From G965276765 sp965276765 (lineage in GTDB: Bacteria > Actinomycetota > Acidimicrobiia > Acidimicrobiales > Palsa-688): DNA of 64,000 nt. Where the stretch lies: the NCBI GenBank assembly GCA_965276765.1, contig OZ255627.1:1984001-2048000 (forward strand), given 5' to 3'. Every line of letters starts with the position of its first letter. Position 1 is the first letter of the stretch. The notes below the pieces were generated by a model that saw only the letters and a program-made list of their open reading frames with translations, had not been told where the DNA came from and searched no databases. Shown in pieces: positions 43,757 through 52,874 of this stretch. Both the position numbers and the translations under genes were made by a program.

Positions 43757-45576
43757 TTGTCTTGGAGCACCTGGTGGACCTTCGATGCCAAGAGCCCCTC
43801 GAATGAGGACTTCAGGCTCGACGAGCCCGATCCGGGGTCGGCACCGAAGACCCACCGGGTCCTGCCGCTGCGGTCGATGACGTAGGCGACGTCGCTGTGG
43901 CCGACCATCGCCCCACCGGCAGAGTTGGCCACCTGCACCCCGTACGAGTTCCAGACATGGCGAAGCGTGGGGAGGGACCCGGTCAGGTACTGCCAGTTAC
44001 CGACCCTGCTCATGTCCTCTTCCCGGTCGAAGGCCCGGAGGAAGCCCGGGGCATAGTCCACGGGGTTGGCGGCGACGGCCACGAGCTCCACGTGACGGGA
44101 TGCGGCGCCGAGCATACGGTCGGTCTGGACAAGCTCCTGGGCGATGAGCGGACAATCCGATACGCACACCGGGTCCAGAAAGGTGAGCACGACCACCTTG
44201 CCGGACAGGCCCGACAGGCTGACGGCCCTGCCATTCTGGCTCTCGAGAGAAAACGGTGCCGCCGGCGTGTCCTCGGGCCCCGGCTGGCCGTTGAGCGCCT
44301 CGGTGACGATGGGTGCAGCGGGCCTCACGGACGCCACCGCCATCGGGGCCGCACCGAGCAGCGTGACCAGCACGGCGAACACGGCGCCGAGCGTTCGCGT
44401 CAGGTACACCGGTGGCAGCGACATCAGTCGTCCACTCGGTTCGGGTGCCATGACGCGTGACTCCGCTGCGGCGGCATGCGCCGGCCTCACGACGGCCAGG
44501 TACCCGGTCACCACGAGCGCGGCTATCGGGATCATGCTGTTGGGGTCGGTGCCGACGCCGCCGAAGAAGCCGAGATCCTGGATCAGGACCCAAACCGCGA
44601 GGCAGAACACGACCGCGGCCGCCACCGCCAGACGGTTGACGATCCTGGCCCGCGCGATGAGTCCACCACCGATGGCGGCAAGGGCTACGACGACAAGGAG
44701 GTTGACGGCAAACCCGTGCTGGCCGCTGAAGCGGGCGAAGTCGCCGACGGTTTTGGCCACGAACGATGGTTGTTGCGTCTGAGCCATCTGGGTCACCATG
44801 GCGGTCACCCCGCCGACCGGTTGACCGCCGACCGAGCCCTGCCAGAAGCCCCGGCCCGGCCACGCTTCCAGCAGTGCCATCCCCACGAAGAACACGCCGA
44901 CGCCGCGCATCATTAGGCGACCGAGGCGTTCGCCGTTCCATGCTGAGCGGGGAAGGGCAACCAGCAACCCGGCGACGACATAGATCAGGACCGCTCCCGG
45001 GGCGCCGAAGAGGAAGCTGAGGCCCGACCCGAATACGCCGCCGAAGGCCTCGCCGAACACCCACACGACCAGGCCCCATCCCACGCTCACCAGGCCGCCA
45101 AGGCGCGACCATTGTCCCCGCGGCGCCAGGAGCAGCCACGCTCCGATGCCGACCTGGATCCATACGGTGGCGACCGCGGCTTCGATCGGATGATCCGACC
45201 ATACGGTCACACCGACATTGACCAGGTGCTGCACCCAGCTCGGGGATGAGGCCGCTGCCGGTTGCACGACGGCGGAAGGAAGCGCGACCGGCATGGCGCC
45301 CTGGGCCTGAAGGACGCCATCAAGGATCCAGAGCACCCCGAACGCAACCCGCACCGCCCATCGCCCGGACGGCTCGGCATCCGACCGCAGCACGACGGCG
45401 CCGCCCGGGGCATTGGACTGCGCCACGGCCCGGATCTGGAGGATCCGGGCCACCGTCCACGCCACGACCACGACGAGAAGGAGGCCGACGACAACCAGCG
45501 TCTGGTGGCGAAGGGCCACACGGAACGCCGAGACGATGAGGGCATTGTTGTTCGAAATGCCACCCATTCCCGGCAA
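43753..45576 (-). CDS. Membrane protein fused to a C-terminal SCO1/SenC domain
   Basis: The 607-residue product has about nine hydrophobic helices over residues 1-410 and then a C-terminal thioredoxin-fold domain of SCO type. FLDPVCVSDCPLIAQEL gives the C-x3-C copper motif and GHSDVAYVID the conserved His. SCO proteins insert copper into cytochrome oxidase CuA or act as thiol reductants, and are usually single-helix proteins, so fusion to a polytopic domain is unusual. TTG at 45576 has AAGGAGG 4 nt upstream; ATG at 45567 is the alternative. The N-terminal part has DoxX-like stretches but no firm family. Confidence 0.75.
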   Translation of the reverse strand: MPGMGGISNNNALIVSAFRVALRHQTLVVVGLLLVVVVAWTVARILQIRAVAQSNAPGGAVVLRSDAEPSGRWAVRVAFGVLWILDGVLQAQGAMPVALPSAVVQPAAASSPSWVQHLVNVGVTVWSDHPIEAAVATVWIQVGIGAWLLLAPRGQWSRLGGLVSVGWGLVVWVFGEAFGGVFGSGLSFLFGAPGAVLIYVVAGLLVALPRSAWNGERLGRLMMRGVGVFFVGMALLEAWPGRGFWQGSVGGQPVGGVTAMVTQMAQTQQPSFVAKTVGDFARFSGQHGFAVNLLVVVALAAIGGGLIARARIVNRLAVAAAVVFCLAVWVLIQDLGFFGGVGTDPNSMIPIAALVVTGYLAVVRPAHAAAAESRVMAPEPSGRLMSLPPVYLTRTLGAVFAVLVTLLGAAPMAVASVRPAAPIVTEALNGQPGPEDTPAAPFSLESQNGRAVSLSGLSGKVVVLTFLDPVCVSDCPLIAQELVQTDRMLGAASRHVELVAVAANPVDYAPGFLRAFDREEDMSRVGNWQYLTGSLPTLRHVWNSYGVQVANSAGGAMVGHSDVAYVIDRSGRTRWVFGADPGSGSSSLKSSFEGLLASKVHQVLQDK

Positions 45577-45666
45577 GCTTCCTCCTTCTGGCCGACCCTG
45601 CGCCTTGCTTCGAAAACTACTACCCGTGCGACCCAGCCCGGCCTCGGCCGCTTCCGGTGATGGAAG

Positions 45667-47715
45667 TTACGTCGGCGGCCCTGAGGTGTGCCAGGAGCGG
45701 CGCGATAAGAGCCGCAGGCCGTTGAGTCCGACGACAACGGTGGAGCCTTCGTGGCCGGCCACGCCGAGAGGAAGTGGCAGGTGGCCGGTGAGGTCGATGG
45801 CGACAAGTGCGCAGATGACGGCGGAGGCGAACCACAGGTTTTGCATGATGATCCGCCGGGCTTGCCGGGAGAGGTCGATGATGGCGGGGACCGTGGCGAG
45901 TTCATCACGCACGATCACGACGTCCGCCGTGTCGAGCGTCAGGTCGGAGCCGTGCCTGCCCATGGCCACGCCGAGGTGGGCAGAGGCCAGCGCCGGCGCG
46001 TCGTTGACGCCGTCGCCAACCACCGCGACCACCGTTCCATCCGCTTGAAGATCTCTGACCGCCGCCACCTTGCCTTCGGGCAGGAGGCCGGCGCGGATGT
46101 CGACGATCCCGACCTCGTCGGCTAGCCGGCCGGCGACGCCGGCGTTGTCACCGCTGAGCATCACCGGAGCTCGGCCGGTGAGTGCTCGCAGCGCAGCCAC
46201 CGCTTCGGCCGCCGCCGGGCGGAGGCGGTCTGCCAGTCCAATGACCCCGGCGGCATCGTCGTCGATCGTGACGACGACCGCTGTCCGTCCTGCGGCGTGA
46301 AGGCGGGCTACCAGCTGGGCCACATGCGGTGCACCAGCCGGCCCCGCGCCGGCGAGGAGCGGACTGCCGACGACGACGTGGCGTCCGTTGACGACCGCAG
46401 CGACGCCCCGGCCCGGGATCGAGCTGAAGGCGGTCGCTTCGGGGAGCGACCAGCCGCGATCACGGGCGGCACTGACGAGGGCCCGTCCGAGCGGGTGCTC
46501 ACTTTGCACCTCGGCACCGGCGGCAAGAAAAAGCAGGTCGTCCACGTCGGTGTCGTCGCCAGGCACGACGAAGACCTCGGAGACTCGGGGCGCTCCTTCC
46601 GTCAGCGTCCCTGTCTTGTCGAAGGCGACAAGACCGGCCTGTCTGAGTTGCTCCATGACCACGGCCGACTTTACGAGCACGCCATGGCGGCCAGCGTTGG
46701 CGATTGCCGAGAGTAACGGCGGCATGGTGGCGAGCACCAAGGCGCACGGTGAGGCCACGATCATGAACGTCATCGACCGCAGCAGTGTCGACCGCAAGCC
46801 ACCTCCGGCGGCGAACGGGATGGCGAACAAGGCAATGGTGGCGACCACGAGACCGACCGAGTACCGCTGCTCGACTCTCTCGATGAACAGCTGAAGACGC
46901 GCCTTGGTGGCTGACGCTTCTGAGACGAGCGCAACGATCCGGGCGACCACACTTTCCGCAGCCACCCGCTCGACGCAGACTCGCAGCGCACCCGTGCCGT
47001 TCAGAGTTCCGGCGAACACCGCACCGCCGGCCGACTTGGTCACTGGGAGCGACTCTCCCGTGATCGACGCCTGGTCGACGTCGCTTATGCCGCTCAGCAC
47101 CGTCCCATCAGTACCGATCCGTTCCCCTGGCCGGACCAGTACGAGATCGCCGACGGCCAATGTTGCGGTGTCAACTACCTCTTCGGAGCCGTTGGTACCG
47201 AGGCGGGTGGCTTGCTCGGGCGCCAGGTTGAGCAGGGAGTGCACACTGTCGCGTGTCCTTTTCGTGGCCACTGCCTCCAGCGAACCCGAGGTGGCGAAGA
47301 TGACGATCAGGAGGCCACCGTCGACCGCTTGGCCAATAAGCGCGGCGACCAGCGCGGCCACGATCATCAAGAGGTCGACGTCGAGGGACTTGGCCCGCAA
47401 GGCCCGCAGCCCGTCCAGGGCGGGTTCCCAACCACCGGCGAGATAGCAACCCACGAGGGCGGCGCCGCTGACGGCTCCAGCGGCTCCAGCGCTGCCGGCC
47501 GCCAGCGACGCCACGCCGATGACGAAGAACAGCAACGAAAGCGCTGACCACCGGATCTCGGGCAGCGTGACGAACGCGCCAACCCGATCGACTCGGGATT
47601 GCGTCCGACTCGGTGCCGGTTGCAGCGGCCCCGGAGCCGCTGTGGGCCCTGACGGAGCTTTGTGTCCGTCTCCTTCGACGTGGCCGTCGCGCCCGCACGT
47701 GGCCGTGTGGGTCAC
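45667..47715 (-). CDS. P1B-type heavy-metal-transporting ATPase (SPC motif, CtpD-like)
   Basis: A 682-residue metal-exporting ATPase. The N-terminus is His/Cys-bearing (MTHTATCGRDGHVEGDGH) without an HMA fold. TGES actuator loop, SPC in IVASPCALVLATMP, phosphorylated DKTGTLT, SEHPLGRAL and GDGVNDAPALA are present. The last helices have GHEGSTVVVGLNGLRLL. The SPC plus HEGST pair marks the P1B-4 group (Co, Zn, Cd or Fe/haem-related, as in mycobacterial CtpD/CtpJ). The cation cannot be fixed. GTG start shares one base with the stop of the upstream ArsR gene. Confidence 0.92.
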   Translation of the reverse strand: MTHTATCGRDGHVEGDGHKAPSGPTAAPGPLQPAPSRTQSRVDRVGAFVTLPEIRWSALSLLFFVIGVASLAAGSAGAAGAVSGAALVGCYLAGGWEPALDGLRALRAKSLDVDLLMIVAALVAALIGQAVDGGLLIVIFATSGSLEAVATKRTRDSVHSLLNLAPEQATRLGTNGSEEVVDTATLAVGDLVLVRPGERIGTDGTVLSGISDVDQASITGESLPVTKSAGGAVFAGTLNGTGALRVCVERVAAESVVARIVALVSEASATKARLQLFIERVEQRYSVGLVVATIALFAIPFAAGGGLRSTLLRSMTFMIVASPCALVLATMPPLLSAIANAGRHGVLVKSAVVMEQLRQAGLVAFDKTGTLTEGAPRVSEVFVVPGDDTDVDDLLFLAAGAEVQSEHPLGRALVSAARDRGWSLPEATAFSSIPGRGVAAVVNGRHVVVGSPLLAGAGPAGAPHVAQLVARLHAAGRTAVVVTIDDDAAGVIGLADRLRPAAAEAVAALRALTGRAPVMLSGDNAGVAGRLADEVGIVDIRAGLLPEGKVAAVRDLQADGTVVAVVGDGVNDAPALASAHLGVAMGRHGSDLTLDTADVVIVRDELATVPAIIDLSRQARRIIMQNLWFASAVICALVAIDLTGHLPLPLGVAGHEGSTVVVGLNGLRLLSRRSWHTSGPPT

Positions 47716-48059
47716 TACGGTCTCCCCGTGGGGGATGGAGCACGACCAGCAGGCCGGGAGTGACCGACGAGGTCATCCAGCAGGTCCTGCACCGCCGAGT
47801 CGATCAACTCGTAGACGACGTGCTGGCCGTGTCGACGAGCCTTGACCACGCCGGCCAACCGGAGCTTGGCCAGATGCTGGCTTACGGCGGCTGCGCCCGA
47901 GTTCGCCAGCTCAGCCAGGCACCCGACGTCGGATTCGCCTTGGTGCAGTGCCCAGAGGATCCGCAGCCTCGTCGGGTCGGCAAGTAGTCGCACCCTGGTC
48001 ACAAGGGCGTCCACCTCCGATGCCTCCGGCATCTCGAACCCCTCAATACCTGCGTGCAT
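47715..48059 (-). CDS. ArsR/SmtB family metal-responsive repressor
   Basis: A 114-residue winged helix: VTRVRLLADPTRLRILWAL, CLAELANSGAAAVSQHLAKLRLAGVV and VKARRHGQHVVYEL. It likely represses itself and the adjacent metal ATPase, releasing DNA when the metal binds. Cys in ESDVGCLAEL and His in the C-terminal helix are possible ligands. The start is given as ATG 48059, because TAGAAT ends exactly 6 nt before it; ATG 48065 would place the start directly on the -10 edge. An imperfect inverted repeat overlaps this promoter. Confidence 0.9.
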   Translation of the reverse strand: MHAGIEGFEMPEASEVDALVTRVRLLADPTRLRILWALHQGESDVGCLAELANSGAAAVSQHLAKLRLAGVVKARRHGQHVVYELIDSAVQDLLDDLVGHSRPAGRAPSPTGRP

Positions 48060-48071
48060 ACGCATATTCTA
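48046..48071 (-). promoter_or_regulatory. Promoter/operator of the ArsR-metal ATPase unit
   Basis: On the minus strand TAGAAT (48071-48066) is a strong -10 six bases before ATG 48059. An imperfect inverted repeat, AATACCTGCGT and ACGCATATT around GCAT (forward strand, 48046-48068), spans the -10 edge and the start codon, where bound repressor would block initiation. Similar short A/T-flanked palindromes are bound by SmtB-type regulators; this one is inferred. Confidence 0.5.
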
Positions 48072-48156
48072 AGCAATCATTCCGGCCTCTCGATCTTGCG
48101 GCTCCGATCTCGCTCCGGTTGGCTGTGGGTTCCTTCCATCGAGAGGATGCGGTGCA

Positions 48157-48450
48157 ATGCCCAAGGCTTATTGGATAAATGCGGTTCGCTCCGTCTCCGA
48201 CCCGGACAAGCTGGCGGCCTACAGCGAGCTGGCCGGGCCGGCGATCCGTGAGGCCGGCGGACGGTTTCTCGCTCGCGGCAATCCGGCGCGGGTGTTCGAG
48301 TCCGGCCTGATGGAGCGCACGGCGCTCATCGAGTTCGAAAGCGTCGGCCAGGCCGAGGCTGCGTACGACAGTCCCGGCTATCAAGCGGCGCTGCGAGCCT
48401 TGGACGGGAGTGCCGAGCGAGACGTCCGGATCATCGAGGCGGTGTCCTAA
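48157..48450 (+). CDS. DUF1330 domain-containing protein
   Basis: A 97-residue single-domain protein of the dimeric alpha/beta-barrel (ferredoxin-like) type. KAYWINAVRSVSDPDKLAAYSELAGPAI and ALIEFESVGQAEAAYDSPGYQAALRAL fit DUF1330 closely. No known enzymatic role is established. ATG start; GAGGAT ends 8 nt upstream. It is divergent from the ArsR gene and stands alone. Confidence 0.88.
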   Translation: MPKAYWINAVRSVSDPDKLAAYSELAGPAIREAGGRFLARGNPARVFESGLMERTALIEFESVGQAEAAYDSPGYQAALRALDGSAERDVRIIEAVS

Positions 48451-48482
48451 GGGTAGTCGCGGACGCGGCCGAGCCCTCGCCG

Positions 48483-49285
48483 TTAGCCGCCTGACCCGGG
48501 AAGGGGGGTGGATGCAATCCCGACGGGGTCGGATGAGCCCCGCCGCCGGAGGGCGAGCTGGCCCCCCAGGGCGGCGACGAGGGCGAGGGCGAAACCGGGG
48601 GCGGTCCCCACGGCCGGGAGGGCAAGGGCGGTCACGGCCAGGAAGGCGATGACGGAAAACGAACCCGAAAGGACGCCGTGGAGGAATCTGGCGGCGGCCA
48701 CGGGGCCCTGGCGACGGTGGGTTGCCACTGTCAGCACGACGGTGACGAGCGGGATAGCGCCGATCAGGCCGGCCGACCGAGCGCCGAGGGCAGCCGCCGA
48801 CTCGGTGACAGCAAGGTGAATCCCGCTGCTACGAGCATGCGCACGCCCAGGTCGTGGCCGACCTTGTCCTGAGCCGGCATAGCGGTCGGAACCCTTGGCC
48901 ACCACACCAAGGCGGCGACGAGGGCCGCCGTCGCCATGATGAACGCGGTCAGCGTCGTCGTAGGGATCTGGCCGAGCACGAGAGCACACGCGGCGAAGGC
49001 GGCACCGGCCACACCGAAGGCCGTAAGCGGCCGCATCCGCCGCGAGGCCAGCACATAGGCAACGCACCAGGCACTGGCCGCAACGTCGCCCGTCTGGTCG
49101 GAGATGGCCACATGATCGGCGAACCGGGTCCCATCGGTCACGGCAAGCAGCACGAGGAGCGGCGCCGCAGTGAGGGGAAGTCCGACAAGACGACCGCCCA
49201 CGGCCGGTCCCCACCGGCGCTGGGCGAGCGTCGCGGCGGCGACGACCAGCGGGGCCAGAACGACCTTGACGAGCAGCAGCAACAT
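48483..49285 (-). pseudogene. Frameshifted multi-spanning membrane protein (permease-like)
   Basis: Two overlapping minus-strand frames are halves of one protein. The first starts at ATG 49285 (LLLLVKVVLAPLVVAAATLA, RRWGPAVGGRLVGLPLTAAP) and runs in frame to VRMLVAAGFTL, then stops at 48764. The second continues in the next frame from LAVTESAAALGARSAGL to the stop at 48483 (PLVTVVLTVATHRRQG, FLHGVLSGSFSVIAFLAV). Joining them near 48811-48817 needs a single-base change and gives an ordinary ~8-helix membrane protein of about 267 residues. It is either a genuine frameshift or a sequencing error. It is divergent from an Lrp regulator, a common layout for an exporter. Confidence 0.75.
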
Positions 49286-49378
49286 GCTTCCAGTGTCCGA
49301 GCTTCTGTACCTCAATCGGCTCGGACCTATCGACCGTCATCCGTTCTGTGGCTAGTATTTATCGTTAATGAGCTCGTT

Positions 49379-49912
49379 ATGCCTCGTATTCCTCAAATGA
49401 CCAGTGCTCTGGATCCGGTCGACAGAGAGCTCGTGACCGAGCTCGTTCACGACGGTCGCCTCACGTACCAGCAGTTGGCCCGCATCGTGCACCTGAGCGC
49501 CAACAGCACCGCCGACCGCGTCCGAAGATTGCGCCAGGCCGGCATCATCAGCGGGTATCACGCGGAGCTCGACCTGACGGTCATCGGGCGCCACCTTGGC
49601 GCGCTCAGCGATGTGAAGCTGAAAGACGACATCGATCGCAGTGACTTCGAGCGGGACCTCGTCCGTCTTCCCCAGGTGCTCGACGCCGTTCACACGACCG
49701 GTGAGTACGATTACCAGCTGCGGGTAGCGAGCACGGGGACCCTCGACCTCGAGCGGGTCGTCGATGGGTTACGCCAGATGGGCGCGAGGGAGGTGCACAG
49801 CCGCATCATCCTCGGCCAGGTCCGTTACGACCCGACGCGGCTCCTCCGGCCGGCCGACCAGGCCGCATCGTCGGCCCGTCCGGCCGTGCGCCGCCCCCAC
49901 CCGCCGGGGTGA
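49379..49912 (+). CDS. Lrp/AsnC family transcriptional regulator
   Basis: A 177-residue regulator: HTH (VDRELVTELVHDGRLTYQQLARIVHLS, STADRVRRLRQAGIISGYHAELD) and a RAM/AsnC ligand-binding domain (VHTTGEYDYQLRVAS, REVHSRIILGQV). Lrp proteins bind amino acids and often govern a divergent transporter, here the frameshifted permease. The AT-rich upstream region TAGTATTTATCGTTAAT is the likely promoter/operator. ATG 49379 is used; ATG 49397 is also possible. The tail is Pro/Arg-rich and reaches to 12 nt before the VOC gene. Confidence 0.9.
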   Translation: MPRIPQMTSALDPVDRELVTELVHDGRLTYQQLARIVHLSANSTADRVRRLRQAGIISGYHAELDLTVIGRHLGALSDVKLKDDIDRSDFERDLVRLPQVLDAVHTTGEYDYQLRVASTGTLDLERVVDGLRQMGAREVHSRIILGQVRYDPTRLLRPADQAASSARPAVRRPHPPG

Positions 49913-49923
49913 AGGCCCCGATC

Positions 49924-50304
49924 TCACCCGGTGGCCAACGGGCGAGCAAAGCTCAACTCGTGGCCGTCGGGATCGCGGATGTGGAAGTAACGCTCGCCCC
50001 ACGGCGCATCGGCCGGCACCATCTCCGGATCGTGACCGGCAGCGACGGCGCGCCGATACATGGCGTCCACGTCGTCGACCCACAACACGACTCGCCCCCA
50101 CACCGTCGTTCGATGCGGTCCCCCCGCATCGAGCTGGAGGTTGAGGTAGCCGGCGCCGGCTCGGAAGGTCGAGAATGTCGCAGCTGGCCCTCCGTAGAGC
50201 AGATGAAAGCCGAGCACCTGGTAGAAGGCCACGGCCTCGGCCATGTCGGCCGTCACCAGCGTGACCGCGCTGATCGCCTCAACCGGCTCCCGTCCCGCTT
50301 CCAC
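49924..50304 (-). CDS. VOC (glyoxalase/bleomycin resistance) family protein
   Basis: A 126-residue single-domain protein of the vicinal oxygen chelate fold: AVTLVTADMAEAVAFYQVLGFHLLYGG and RYFHIRDPDGHELSFARPL, the typical beta-alpha-beta-beta-beta pattern with His/Glu-type metal ligands. Substrate unknown. GTG at 50304 has CAGGCT 6 nt upstream; a longer frame back to 50385 is not conserved. Confidence 0.82.
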   Translation of the reverse strand: MEAGREPVEAISAVTLVTADMAEAVAFYQVLGFHLLYGGPAATFSTFRAGAGYLNLQLDAGGPHRTTVWGRVVLWVDDVDAMYRRAVAAGHDPEMVPADAPWGERYFHIRDPDGHELSFARPLATG

Positions 50305-50457
50305 GGCCGTAGCCTGGCAGAGGAGAGGCCGGCGTGCTGCTGCGGAGCGGATGGGCTGGAAAAATCGTCGCTCCAGCATCCCCACTACGGCCGCTGCTGC
50401 GCACTAGCGTTCGCTCGTTCTAAGCACAATGCGGTTGTCGAAGATGTCTTGTCGACC

Positions 50458-52275
50458 ATGACCGGAACGGGTGATCCAGTCACGAACCGGGCATGGAGTG
50501 GACGGGGTCGTTCCGTCGCTGTCGTCGTGGTCTATGCCCTCGCAGCCGGGCTGGTCTTGCGGCCGCTGTCGTTCGCAGGCAACGGCTCATTGCCCCTACT
50601 GGCCGACAGCGACCCCGCACAGCAGGCGTGGTTCCTGGCGCTCGCCCATTGGGCGATAACCGGCGGACATTCGTCATTGCTTGTTCGCAAGATCTACTTC
50701 CCGAGCGGGTTCAATGCGCTGGACAATGCCAGCTTCCCCTTGCTCGGGGCCTTGGCCACTCCGGTGACTGCCCTGTTCGGCCCGGTTGCCGCGTATCACC
50801 TGCTCCTGCGCTTTGCGTTCTTCGTGTCCGCCCTGGCCGGTTACCTCGTGCTCCGTCGGCTGCGGATTTCGTGGTTTGCAGCCGCGGCGGGTGGGGCGAT
50901 CTACGGGTTCTCCCCGTACATGACGCACAACTACAGCTACCTGTTCCTGATCTTCGTACCGCTCCCACCGTTGATCTTCTTGGTCGTTTACGAACATCTT
51001 CGCGAAGCCTCTGCGTCGGAGACACGGAGACTGTGGCGGCCGGCGACATGGCGTGGCGGGCTGCTGGCGGTGATGGCGGCCGCACAATTCCTCATCTCGA
51101 GCGAGATCCTTGTCACCACCGCACTTGTGCTCGCCTCGACCCTCCTGGTCCTCGCCGTAGGCGGGCTCCGCCGCCCGAGGGCGCTGGCCGTGAGAGTCGG
51201 TGCGCTCGCCCGACTGGCCAGTGCCACCGCAGTGATCGCGATTCCGCTCTTGGCCTACCCGGTGTGGTTCGCGCTGGCAGGTCCCGAGCACGACACAGGC
51301 CGTGCGGGCGTTGCCGGAGGCAGTGGCATAGACTGGACTGGCATTCTCTGGCCCGCCGACCACTTCCTGGTGGCGGGCCACCTGCCGAACCCTGGACCGC
51401 CCGGGTCGCCCCAGACCTTCGGGGACGTGGCCCTGATCGGGCTTCCGCTCCTCGTTGTGGTCGTCGCCACCATCGTCGTCTACCGGCGCGTCGCACTAGT
51501 GCGGGTTCTGGCGGCGCTATTGGTCTGCGCATGGATCTGGGCCCTTGGTACCCGTCTCATGGATGGCGCCGTCCCTTCCCGCGTCCCGCTGCCGTTCGCC
51601 CTCCTCGCCCACCGAGCCATCTTCCAGGACGTAGTGGCGCCGCGGCTCACCCTCTACGCCGCCCTCGCCGTCGGCGCCCTCACGGCGATCGGCATCGATC
51701 GTTGGCTGCGGCGGGCTGTCCTCAAGTCACGTGGGCCGACGACCGTGCTCTGTGCCAGCGCCGTCCTCGTCGCCCTGTTTGGGCTCGTCTACATCAGCCC
51801 GGCCTCCGGAGTCGGGGTCGTTGCAAGAGCGCCGAGTCCGACGGCCACGGAAGGGGCGCTCGCCGCGGTCCCGACGGGCTCCGTCGTCCTCGCTTACCCC
51901 TTCCCGAGGTATCCCGACGACGAGGCGATGCTCTGGCAGGCCCAGGCGGGTTTTCGGTTCTCCCTCCTCGGCGGCTACGCCTACCAGCAGAACCCGCAAC
52001 AGAAGGCCCTGAAGGCGAGTGCCGTGGTTCGCTTCCTCGAGCAGGCCTGGACGACCGGCCGGGTGTCCCACCGGTTGAGCACCAGTGCGGCGGCGCAGGT
52101 TCCCGATCTCGTGGACCTCTACCATGTCGGCGTGGTCATGGCTTACCGGTCGTCGCTTGCGGGTGAAGGGGCCTCCTCGGTCGTTCGGCTCTTTACGAGC
52201 CTCTACGGACCGCCCGAGCGCCGCGGGCCATTCGATCTGTGGCGCCCTGCTGCTGGAGCCCGGCGGTCGCAATAA
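50458..52275 (+). CDS. Large multi-spanning membrane protein, GT-C glycosyltransferase-like
   Basis: 605 residues with about eleven helices. The first extracytoplasmic loop is PLLADSDPAQQAWFLALAHWAI, an early acidic loop position like that of GT-C enzymes, and LVRKIYFPSGFNALDN follows. The C-terminal ~120 residues (VVLAYPFPRYPDDEAM, GGYAYQQNPQQKAL) form a soluble domain. Similar proteins are annotated as hypothetical or as glycosyltransferases. The ATG at 50458 has no clear signal before it. The gene stands alone between a divergent VOC gene and a small membrane-protein gene. Confidence 0.6.
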   Translation: MTGTGDPVTNRAWSGRGRSVAVVVVYALAAGLVLRPLSFAGNGSLPLLADSDPAQQAWFLALAHWAITGGHSSLLVRKIYFPSGFNALDNASFPLLGALATPVTALFGPVAAYHLLLRFAFFVSALAGYLVLRRLRISWFAAAAGGAIYGFSPYMTHNYSYLFLIFVPLPPLIFLVVYEHLREASASETRRLWRPATWRGGLLAVMAAAQFLISSEILVTTALVLASTLLVLAVGGLRRPRALAVRVGALARLASATAVIAIPLLAYPVWFALAGPEHDTGRAGVAGGSGIDWTGILWPADHFLVAGHLPNPGPPGSPQTFGDVALIGLPLLVVVVATIVVYRRVALVRVLAALLVCAWIWALGTRLMDGAVPSRVPLPFALLAHRAIFQDVVAPRLTLYAALAVGALTAIGIDRWLRRAVLKSRGPTTVLCASAVLVALFGLVYISPASGVGVVARAPSPTATEGALAAVPTGSVVLAYPFPRYPDDEAMLWQAQAGFRFSLLGGYAYQQNPQQKALKASAVVRFLEQAWTTGRVSHRLSTSAAAQVPDLVDLYHVGVVMAYRSSLAGEGASSVVRLFTSLYGPPERRGPFDLWRPAAGARRSQ

Positions 52276-52483
52276 CCTCGACGTTCTGAGGATCCCGGCT
52301 CCTGGGCCATCGGGCCAGCCCGAGGATTACGACCGTCCATGACACAATCATCACGTGTGGCTCACGGTCTGTACATAGGCCCGCAGCATGATCTGAAGCT
52401 TCGTCGGACAGCGCAACGCAGGACTCCGATCGCCGACGGCGGTGATGACGACTTGCCCCTGGCGGCTTTCGGAGACCCTCTCA
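52276..52483. other. 208-nt gap without a supported gene
   Basis: A 97-codon plus-strand frame from 52339 runs through this stretch and over the small minus-strand gene, but it lacks a start signal and family similarity. I see no repeat, hairpin or promoter here that I would defend. Confidence 0.4.
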
Positions 52484-52666
52484 TCAATGTCCACGGGACC
52501 ATCCCTGCCGTAGGCGCCCGAAGCCGCCTACGCCGAAACCCACAGCGCAAATCGCGGCTGTGGCGACCTGCCAGCCGCTGCGGTGACCGAGTACGGCGGC
52601 AATTGTGGCTAGCGTCCAGACAAGGCCTGTGATGACCATGAGCTTGGCGTACCGCTGATTGGTCAC
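52484..52666 (-). CDS. Small two-helix membrane protein
   Basis: A 60-residue protein: TNQRYAKLMVITGLVWTLA, a short loop, then a second helix with TAAICAVGFGVGGFG and a basic end. No family. The GTG is preceded by TAGCTT at exactly 6 nt (forward 52673-52678), the same hexamer as the MFS promoter, which supports a real, leaderless gene. A GGAG that abuts the GTG is too close to serve as a Shine-Dalgarno. Function unknown. Confidence 0.55.
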   Translation of the reverse strand: MTNQRYAKLMVITGLVWTLATIAAVLGHRSGWQVATAAICAVGFGVGGFGRLRQGWSRGH

Positions 52667-52874
52667 CTCCAGAAGCTATATCGAGCGCAGAAACTGGCGG
52701 AAAAAGCCAGTCCGACGGGACAGCCTCAGCGTTCTGGGTGGAGCGGTTTCGGCGAGCGTTCCAGTGGGCGGTCGCGGGTGGATCCTGGCGCAGTCGTATG
52801 GAGCGAGGACGACCCCGACGTACTCCACGTCGCGGTTGAGGTCCGTTCCGGGACTCGGGCGCGAGACTGGCGAG

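Noticed and set aside
52339..52632. 97-codon plus-strand frame
   Set aside because: No start signal or similarity, and it lies opposite a small membrane protein with a good promoter-like hexamer.
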